Positions 6,772-11,156 of a stretch of 11,156 bases of DNA are shown in pieces. This DNA comes from Phycisphaerales bacterium UBA2266 (GTDB lineage: Bacteria; Planctomycetota; Phycisphaerae; Sedimentisphaerales; Anaerobacaceae), in contig DDXG01000314.1 in assembly GCA_002347125.1 (NCBI GenBank), positions 1 to 11,156 on the forward strand, given 5' to 3'. The position numbers and the translations under genes are program-made. Each line of letters begins with the position of its first letter. Position 1 is the first letter of the stretch. The notes below the pieces were generated by a model, which worked only from the letters and a program-made list of their open reading frames with translations, was not told where the DNA came from and did no database searches.

Positions 6772-7263
6772 TTATGCGGGCTGCACTTGCGCACAGTCGA
6801 CCAGCGAGTGCAAATACCGTTTCTCCTCACCGAGCACCTGTTCGACGGCTGCCTCCGTGGCGGGATCTCGGACAAAGTGCTTGAGGCCTTCATAGAAGAC
6901 CGCGGTCTCCTTCTCCCTCGCGACGGCCCTTCGAAACAGGTCTGTTCGACTGCTGCACCGCGGGGCGGCGCCCCTGCCCAGTCGTCCGGACGGGGCGGCT
7001 AGGCCTGCCATCACATGGGGGTTCGACCGCACATAGTTGTCCGGGTCGAACGTGCCGAATTCGCCCGTCTTGGCCGCGTATTCCCTCCGACGCCGGGCGA
7101 TCACCCGGCTGTGTTTGGCCTTCCAATTCGCCAGCCTGTAGCATTCCCGCCTCAGTTCCATGTCTTCAGTGGTCTCGGCCACACCCAGGTAGAACCGGGC
7201 CCCATCGCCCTCCACCCGCTCGGCGATCTCCAGAGCTTCGAATATGTTGAATTGCGTGTTCAC
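6772..7263 (-). CDS. Ferritin-like/rubrerythrin-family helical protein with altered metal ligands
   Basis: 163 residues from a GTG start. The pattern of two helix pairs fits the rubrerythrin-type ferritin-like fold: 'AERVEGDGARFY' (14-25) and 'REKETAVFYEGL' (116-127) carry the E-x5-F-Y motifs with Glu18 and Glu117 as probable iron ligands. The two ExxH motifs are changed: helix 2 reads WKAKH, with Lys48 at the Glu position before His51, and helix 4 reads EEKRY, with Tyr150 at the His position. There is no rubredoxin domain. I chose GTG at 7263, preceded by GAGG, because it starts just before the conserved first helix. A GTG at 7320, preceded by AGGAAG, would add 19 residues with no family resemblance. 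Iron binding and peroxide reduction are therefore uncertain. Confidence 0.72.
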   Translation of the reverse strand: MNTQFNIFEALEIAERVEGDGARFYLGVAETTEDMELRRECYRLANWKAKHSRVIARRRREYAAKTGEFGTFDPDNYVRSNPHVMAGLAAPSGRLGRGAAPRCSSRTDLFRRAVAREKETAVFYEGLKHFVRDPATEAAVEQVLGEEKRYLHSLVDCAQVQPA

Positions 7264-7434
7264 AACAGCCTCGCAGTAACCTTGAACGTCCGTGGTGTAC
7301 AAAACACCTACCCAATACACAGACTTCCTGCAGTAGTGTACGCAGGGTTCGTTAAGGCTGCATTAGGAGCGCACTAGTCCTTGGTCAATATCTCCCGTTG
7401 ACCCCGACCGCTTCGTAGAGGTGCCGCCCAAGTG

Positions 7435-9579
7435 TTAATGGTAGCTTGCTATCACGAAAACGGCGTCCACGCTACCGTTTCTTGTCGAGAGGCCGACCTT
7501 GCCCTTGAAGCGCAGTTGCACCTGATCAATCCCTTTGAGCTTCACACTGACGAATAGCCAAGCCTCCTCGGGGTCCACATTGCCCCGAATCCGGGCCTTC
7601 TCCTGCCAGGTAGCGCCCCCGTCCGTGGAGACCTCGAACGCAATATACTCGCCGTCGATCCAGTTGCTCTTGATGAACCAGAAGAACGATATGGTGGCGA
7701 CCGGCATCCCCTGCAAGTCGATAGGAATGGACGTCAGCGTGGCATCCGTGGCCTTACCCTTGATCTCAGCGGAGTACTTGCCGTCGGTCGACCGGCGGGT
7801 CGAACGAGACCACTTGTTCTGTGAATCCTCCGTCCAAAGGCCGTTCCACTCGCCGACCTCGAAGCCGTCGTTGAATGCCAGGTTGCTGCAAGCTGACCTC
7901 TCGGCCGGCTGCCGCCAACCGGCCCCGACCATTGCAAGGTCGTTGAAATCTACGATGCCGTCGCGAGTTGCATCTTCGCCCAGCGGCAGGCCCTCCGACA
8001 GCCAGACGGACGCCAGCAACATCAAGTCCACGATATCCACGAACCCATCTCCGCTGATGTCCGCCGGACTGCCCGACGGGCAGGACGACATGCTCGCCTC
8101 GCGAGTGCCGCCGTAGACCCCCATGTTGATTACCCAGCCGTTTGGTGTCAATTCGCTGCCCACGGACGTTTCGTAATACCCCGTGTCCACGCACGGGCTG
8201 GTTACATCGTCCTGGACCCAGCGGCCGGCGTTCGGGTCCCATCGCCCGACCGTCGACTTGAGGTGATAATCGCCGGCGACCCAGAAGTCGTCGGTGAGGT
8301 CGTCGGGTGTGCCGTTCGGGTCCCAGCCGCCCAGATTGGCGAAGAGCGGGTCCTCGTCGATATTGTCCTGACCGCCCCAGCCGCCCTGGACATTGCTGTA
8401 GGACACGACGGCCTGCCCGGTGAAATCTTCATCCTCGCGCCCTCGCCAGTTGTCCCAGACAATGCAGTTGACCAGCGTGGCATAGCCGTACAGGTTTTCC
8501 ATGGCGCCGCTGCGCCGAAGCGCCCGGTTGCCGACAATGGTGCAGTTCGTCAGGACGGTCTGGCTGGAGTAGTTCAGCAGGCCGCCGGCTATGCCGTTCG
8601 GGTCCAACACCGAGTTGCCGGCCAGCAGACAGTTCCCCAGGGTGGGACTACTGACGTTGTTGAACACGGCTCCGGCGTACCGGTCGGCAGTGTTCTTCCA
8701 GAATGTGCAATATGCCACAGTCGTCGGCGACAGGCCCGTCGCGTAGCTATTCTCGATAGCCGCCCCACCGTAGGCGCGGTTCTCGATGAACGAACAGTGG
8801 TTCAATGTTGGAGCGCTGCGGAACGCCCCTATGGCCCCGCCGGTGTTGCTTGCATAGTTACGTCGAAACGTGCATTTGTTGAACGTCGGCATGGCGTATT
8901 CTTCCATGTTGACGGCGCCGCCAGAGCCTGTCTGACCGGGCTGGCCCGCGGAGTTGTCCCTGAACACGCAGCTTGTGATTGTGGGTTTCCCTCCTGAGCA
9001 GTATAAACCGCCGCCGTAACAGGTGGCGTCGCTCGCAACGCCGTTGGCGTTGCCTCCGGTAATGGTGAAACCCTCCAGCACCGCGTTGGGGTCGGTCCCG
9101 CTGCCACCCAGGACGTGGTAGCTGTTCTCGGCTCGACTCGGGGCGTTGGGCAGATCGCACGGGTCCTGCACCGGGGTGTCGTTGCCGTCGAGGTCTCCGC
9201 TCAGAATCGTTTCGTACAGTATAACGTCTCTCGCGTCCGGGTTGGCACGGCCGAATCCGGCGTACGCCCCCTGAATCGCCACCCCGTTCATGAGCCGGAA
9301 CGCGGACTTGCGATTGCCTGTTCCGGCCGGAACCGCCGAAGTGGTGTCCGGGTTGTAGGTTCCTTGGGCGACGCGTATCTCCACGGGCTTTGGAGCCGCG
9401 TTGGCGTCCGCCAGGGCGTTCTGCATGTGGTGGTAGGCGTTCTCCCAGGTAGTGCCGTTGTTGGCCCCAGGGGCGTTGGCGTCCACGTAGATGACCTTAG
9501 CCGATACGTTCACGGCCGTCGCGAGCAGCAGCCAGCATAACACCGTCGCGAGTCCTGCTCCCGTCTTATTGAGCTTCAC
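7435..9579 (-). CDS. Secreted parallel beta-helix protein with dockerin domain and C-terminal beta domain
   Basis: 714 residues. A Sec signal peptide (hydrophobic 8-23, likely cut after VSA at 25-27) is followed by 'KVIYVDANAPGANNGTTWENA', an opening common in planctomycete surface proteins. Residues about 150-400 contain repeated rungs of the type G-G-A/L-x...PT-x-x-x-C-x-F-x-x-N, as in polymorphic-membrane-protein and right-handed beta-helix folds; such proteins bind or cleave polysaccharides, but no catalytic residues can be assigned. A type I dockerin at about 506-556 has two calcium loops, at 507-518 (DISGDGFVDIVD) and 536-547 (DATRDGIVDFND). The last 150 residues resemble a MAM/jelly-roll-like beta domain with 'FEVSTDGGATWQEKARI'. 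There is no PEP-CTERM or other sorting tail. The start is GTG at 9579 with GAGGAA eight bases upstream. Confidence 0.85.
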   Translation of the reverse strand: MKLNKTGAGLATVLCWLLLATAVNVSAKVIYVDANAPGANNGTTWENAYHHMQNALADANAAPKPVEIRVAQGTYNPDTTSAVPAGTGNRKSAFRLMNGVAIQGAYAGFGRANPDARDVILYETILSGDLDGNDTPVQDPCDLPNAPSRAENSYHVLGGSGTDPNAVLEGFTITGGNANGVASDATCYGGGLYCSGGKPTITSCVFRDNSAGQPGQTGSGGAVNMEEYAMPTFNKCTFRRNYASNTGGAIGAFRSAPTLNHCSFIENRAYGGAAIENSYATGLSPTTVAYCTFWKNTADRYAGAVFNNVSSPTLGNCLLAGNSVLDPNGIAGGLLNYSSQTVLTNCTIVGNRALRRSGAMENLYGYATLVNCIVWDNWRGREDEDFTGQAVVSYSNVQGGWGGQDNIDEDPLFANLGGWDPNGTPDDLTDDFWVAGDYHLKSTVGRWDPNAGRWVQDDVTSPCVDTGYYETSVGSELTPNGWVINMGVYGGTREASMSSCPSGSPADISGDGFVDIVDLMLLASVWLSEGLPLGEDATRDGIVDFNDLAMVGAGWRQPAERSACSNLAFNDGFEVGEWNGLWTEDSQNKWSRSTRRSTDGKYSAEIKGKATDATLTSIPIDLQGMPVATISFFWFIKSNWIDGEYIAFEVSTDGGATWQEKARIRGNVDPEEAWLFVSVKLKGIDQVQLRFKGKVGLSTRNGSVDAVFVIASYH

Positions 9580-9675
9580 GGATTACGTTCCTCATTTTAC
9601 AGGCGCGGCAACGCGCCAGATGCCGCGCAGTCGTCATATCTCACATGTCAAACACAAGGCACATCGACGCTGCGA

Positions 9676-9701
9676 TCCGGGCGCGGCCGCCCATACCCGG
9701 A
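9676..9701. repeat. Strong GC inverted repeat with an inner palindrome
   Basis: TCCGGG (9676-9681) pairs with CCCGGA (9696-9701) and encloses the palindrome GCGGCCGC (9683-9690). It lies about 100 bases upstream of the beta-helix start codon, within the leader that the promoter candidate at 9869-9897 would produce. Role unknown. Confidence 0.45.
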
Positions 9702-9814
9702 CGCCGTCAGGCCGGACCCCGTCCTTATCGACCATCAGGGCCGCGGACTTTGCGCCATAAGAGCCGCCGAGACCGGCATTTGAGAGGCCTCCTCCGTGCT
9801 CCGCCGACGCCACC

Positions 9815-9831
9815 AGGCCCATCTGGGGCCT
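9815..9831. repeat. Short perfect hairpin in the candidate leader
   Basis: AGGCCC (9815-9820) and GGGCCT (9826-9831) surround a 5-base loop. No T run follows on either strand, so it is unlikely to be an intrinsic terminator. It sits about 40 bases downstream (leftward) of the -10 candidate at 9869-9874. Confidence 0.45.
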
Positions 9832-9868
9832 TCTTACGCAACGCAGACGGATCAGAAGCCACCAAGGC

Positions 9869-9897
9869 ATTGTATCAGATTGCCCCCTCTGAGTCCA
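9869..9897 (-). promoter_or_regulatory. Candidate extended -10 promoter reading toward the beta-helix gene
   Basis: On the minus strand TGGACT (9892-9897) and TACAAT (9869-9874) are separated by 17 bases, with TG one base before the -10 (TGATACAAT, an extended -10). Transcription would start near 9862 and leave a leader of about 280 bases before the GTG at 9579. A nearer promoter cannot be excluded. Confidence 0.45.
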
Positions 9898-9953
9898 GCC
9901 CCCGGCTGCAGTTGGCCTTGTTACCAGTTTTATCGGACCGGTGGGCAGTGTGC

Positions 9954-9971
9954 GGCATCGTGCCTGATGCC
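9954..9971. repeat. Perfect 6-base inverted repeat
   Basis: GGCATC (9954-9959) and GATGCC (9966-9971) are separated by GTGCCT. It lies in the gene-free stretch upstream of perR. It could be a protein-binding site or a small hairpin; nothing else supports a role. Confidence 0.35.
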
Positions 9972-10090
9972 CCTTCGAATGGTCCTGGCGGACTGTTCCG
10001 TGGGGCAGGAATGCACGCAGGAACCGTCTGGCGGTTCGCCGACACGCCGGTTGGCCAGAAAAAAAAACGCCACTGAGCACAAGAATTCAG

Positions 10091-10119
10091 TTGAGGCATG
10101 CGTCAATATGCTATATAAT
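10091..10119 (+). promoter_or_regulatory. sigma70-type promoter of the perR gene
   Basis: TTGAGG (10091-10096) and a perfect TATAAT (10114-10119) are separated by the optimal 17 bases. Transcription should begin near 10126, giving a leader of about 32 bases before the GTG at 10158. This is the best promoter match in the window. Confidence 0.75.
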
Positions 10120-10121
10120 TC

Positions 10122-10146
10122 CTAAATCAGAATCAGTACGATTTAG
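10122..10146. promoter_or_regulatory. Inverted repeat at the perR transcription start, candidate operator
   Basis: CTAAATC (10122-10128) and GATTTAG (10140-10146) are perfect 7-base arms around an 11-base centre that contains part of a tandem AATCAG AATCAG. It begins two bases after the -10 and spans the predicted transcription start, a place where a bound repressor would block RNA polymerase. Autoregulation by the encoded Fur-family protein is the simplest reading. It is not a clear match to the classical Fur or Bacillus PerR box. Confidence 0.55.
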
Positions 10147-10157
10147 AAGAACGCGTT

Positions 10158-10610
10158 GTGACAGCACCCGATCCTGACATAGAGCGTCGCCTGGAGGCCT
10201 TTGCGGGAACGTGCCGCCGACAGGGTCTTAAGCTTACCCATCAGCGGACGGAAGTCTTCCGCGAACTGGCGGCCAGCACGGAGCATCCGGACGCCGAGAC
10301 GATCTACCGTCGTGTCTCGCGGCGGATCCCGAGCATCTCCCGCGATACGGTGTGCCGCACACTGGCGACATTGGAGGCGCACGGCCTGGTTCGCAGGGCC
10401 GAGATGCTCGCCGGAAGCGCGCGTTTCGACGCGAACATGGACCGTCACCACCATTTTGTGTGTAACAGGTGCGGCCGAGTGTATGATTTCTACAGCGAGG
10501 CATTCGATGAGATAGCCCTCCCGAAGGCCTTGGCTGATCTGGGGTGTATTGAGTCCTGCCATGTGCAGTTGCGTGGCATCTGCGCCGACTGTGCGAGAGC
10601 AGAGCATTAA
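10158..10610 (+). CDS. perR: PerR-type Fur-family peroxide-responsive repressor
   Basis: 150 residues, the normal length. An N-terminal winged helix (about 10-85, with LTHQR at 26-30 and the recognition segment SRDTVCRTLATLEAHGLV at 61-78) is followed by the dimerisation domain. Without gaps it aligns with B. subtilis PerR so that His43, Asp91, His97, His99 and Asp110 match the five regulatory metal ligands His37, Asp85, His91, His93 and Asp104. Asp at the last position is typical of PerR, whereas Fur usually has Glu. The structural zinc site is Cys102/Cys105 and Cys142/Cys145. PerR represses oxidative-stress genes until H2O2 oxidises the iron-bound histidines. The catalase gene starts 88 bases downstream on the same strand, which supports this role. 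The start is GTG at 10158 with the weak AGAAGA upstream; the next Met is too far inside. Confidence 0.9.
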   Translation: MTAPDPDIERRLEAFAGTCRRQGLKLTHQRTEVFRELAASTEHPDAETIYRRVSRRIPSISRDTVCRTLATLEAHGLVRRAEMLAGSARFDANMDRHHHFVCNRCGRVYDFYSEAFDEIALPKALADLGCIESCHVQLRGICADCARAEH

Positions 10611-10643
10611 GAACGGCCAGTTGGCAGAGAATCTGGTGGCTTG

Positions 10644-10657
10644 GTCTTACATAAGAC
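10644..10657. promoter_or_regulatory. Palindrome upstream of katA, candidate PerR operator
   Basis: GTCTTACATAAGAC has perfect 6-base arms around CA. It lies between TTGGTC (10641-10646) and TACTAT (10662-10667), which could be a -35 and -10 but with a short 15-base spacer. A second small inverted repeat, CTACTATGTAG, follows at 10661-10671. The location, just before a catalase gene and just after a PerR gene, suggests an operator. The promoter itself is weakly supported. Confidence 0.5.
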
Positions 10658-10686
10658 AACCTACTATGTAGTACGAATTTGGAAAA

Positions 10687-10691
10687 AGGAG
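10687..10691 (+). promoter_or_regulatory. Ribosome binding site of katA
   Basis: AGGAG lies seven bases before the ATG at 10699. It is the strongest Shine-Dalgarno in the window and fixes the katA start; high expression would fit a catalase. Confidence 0.85.
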
Positions 10692-10698
10692 CGAAAAC

Positions 10699-11156
10699 AT
10701 GGCGACAAGCAAGAAGAGACTGACGATGGCATCGGGCTGCCCGGTTGGCGACGACCAGAATACAATGACCGCCGGTCCCAAGGGGCCCGCCCTGCTGCAG
10801 GATGTGCACCTGCTGGAGAAGCTGGCGCACTTCAACCGCGAGCGGATCCCGGAGCGTGTGGTGCATGCCAAGGGCACCGGCGCATACGGCGTTTTTGAAT
10901 GCACGGCGGACATGTCCAAGTATACCCGCGCCGCATTCCTGTCGAAGGCGGGCAAGCAGACCGAGGTCTTCGCCCGTTTCTCCACGGTCGGCGGGGAGAA
11001 GGGCTCGGCCGATGCCGCCCGCGACCCGCGGGGCTTCGCGGTCAAGTTCTATACGGAAGAGGGCAACTACGACATGACCGGCAACAACACGCCGGTCTTT
11101 TTCATCCGCGACCCGCTGAAGTTCCCCGACTTCATCCACACCCAGAAGCGCAACCC
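10699..11156 (+). CDS. katA: Haem catalase, N-terminal 152 residues (runs off the window)
   Basis: This enzyme converts hydrogen peroxide to water and oxygen in the cytoplasm. The frame opens at ATG 10699 and continues to the window end. The catalytic His56 lies in 'ERVVHAKGTGAYG' (52-64), the distal region contains FARFSTVGGEKGSAD (91-105) and RDPRGFAVKFYTEEGN (108-123), and the active-site Asn is in the motif TGNNTPVFFIRD (127-138). The short N terminus before the His suggests a small-subunit catalase; the haem-ligand Tyr and the C terminus are outside the window. It sits 88 bases after perR, preceded by a palindrome, so PerR control is expected. Sequence identity to the family is high enough by eye that another function is very unlikely. 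Confidence 0.97.
   Translation, partial: MATSKKRLTMASGCPVGDDQNTMTAGPKGPALLQDVHLLEKLAHFNRERIPERVVHAKGTGAYGVFECTADMSKYTRAAFLSKAGKQTEVFARFSTVGGEKGSADAARDPRGFAVKFYTEEGNYDMTGNNTPVFFIRDPLKFPDFIHTQKRN

Larger units (their letters stand above)
9580..10090. other. Gene-free stretch with no recognisable product
   Basis: Between the beta-helix gene and the perR promoter I see no convincing gene. Open frames exist on both strands (for example 9634-10080 minus and 9645-10076 plus), but they are Arg/Pro/Gly-rich, lack a family match I can recognise and lack good ribosome binding sites. GC content stays coding-like. The region contains a leftward promoter candidate, inverted repeats at 9676-9701, 9815-9831 and 9954-9971, and a run of nine A at 10059-10067. 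It may be a long leader of the beta-helix gene plus a decayed gene. Confidence 0.5.

Noticed and set aside
7383..7416. Possible promoter TTGACC-17-TAATGC before the ferritin-like gene
   Set aside because: The -35 is good but the -10 hexamer matches poorly; not strong enough to list.
8200..9200. Repetitive protein pattern that might suggest DNA repeats or CRISPR
   Set aside because: The periodicity is in the beta-helix protein rungs; spacing and bases vary and there are no identical repeats with spacers.
9634..10080. Minus-strand frame of 148 residues in the gene-free stretch
   Set aside because: No recognised motif, Arg-rich composition, no good ribosome binding site, and an equally long frame lies on the other strand. 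It is kept only as part of the gene-free region.
10234..11139. Minus-strand frame of 301 residues across perR and katA
   Set aside because: It runs antisense to two firmly identified genes and their intergenic control region; composition is not protein-like.

Overview
The window is GC-rich, gene-dense bacterial DNA, most likely from a planctomycete of the Phycisphaerae (Sedimentisphaerales-like). This rests on the protein at 7435-9579, which combines the opening 'IYVDANAPG' and 'ENAYHHMQNAL' with an internal type I dockerin and no cellulosome genes nearby, a style common in that group. It also rests on the tandem tig-clpP-clpP order without an adjacent clpX and on a tRNA gene without an encoded CCA. 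The placement is inference; no rRNA or marker gene is present.

From right to left on the minus strand lies a proteostasis cluster and its followers: tRNA-Gly(GCC) (6581-6652), trigger factor tig (4775-6349), two ClpP genes (3984-4697 and 3295-3942), a coiled-coil lipoprotein that overlaps the second clpP by 4 bases (2666-3298), an MntA/HepT-type toxin-antitoxin pair (2018-2645), a beta-class DNA methyltransferase (900-1892), and the N-terminal two thirds of apolipoprotein N-acyltransferase lnt (1-887, leaving the window). The spacings (GTGA overlap, 14-base overlap, 12-base gap) suggest two co-transcribed groups, tig to hepT and methyltransferase to lnt. The second clpP has Asn where the catalytic Asp should be.

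To the right of the tRNA are two more minus-strand genes. One is a short ferritin-like/rubrerythrin-like protein with two altered metal-ligand positions (6772-7263). The other is a 714-residue secreted parallel beta-helix protein with a dockerin domain (7435-9579). A stretch of about 580 bases without a convincing gene follows (9580-10157); it contains a leftward promoter candidate and several inverted repeats.

The right end is a plus-strand oxidative-stress module: a PerR-type Fur-family regulator (10158-10610) with a strong sigma70-like promoter and an inverted repeat at its transcription start, then the start of a haem catalase gene (10699 to the window end) preceded by a palindrome. The expected logic is metal-dependent PerR repressing itself and katA until peroxide inactivates it.

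No CRISPR array, insertion sequence, phage gene or clearly new multi-gene system was found. The items most worth a second look are the Asn-type ClpP paralogue, the toxin-antitoxin pair inside the clp-lipoprotein group, the ferritin-like protein with altered ligands, and the perR/katA control sites.
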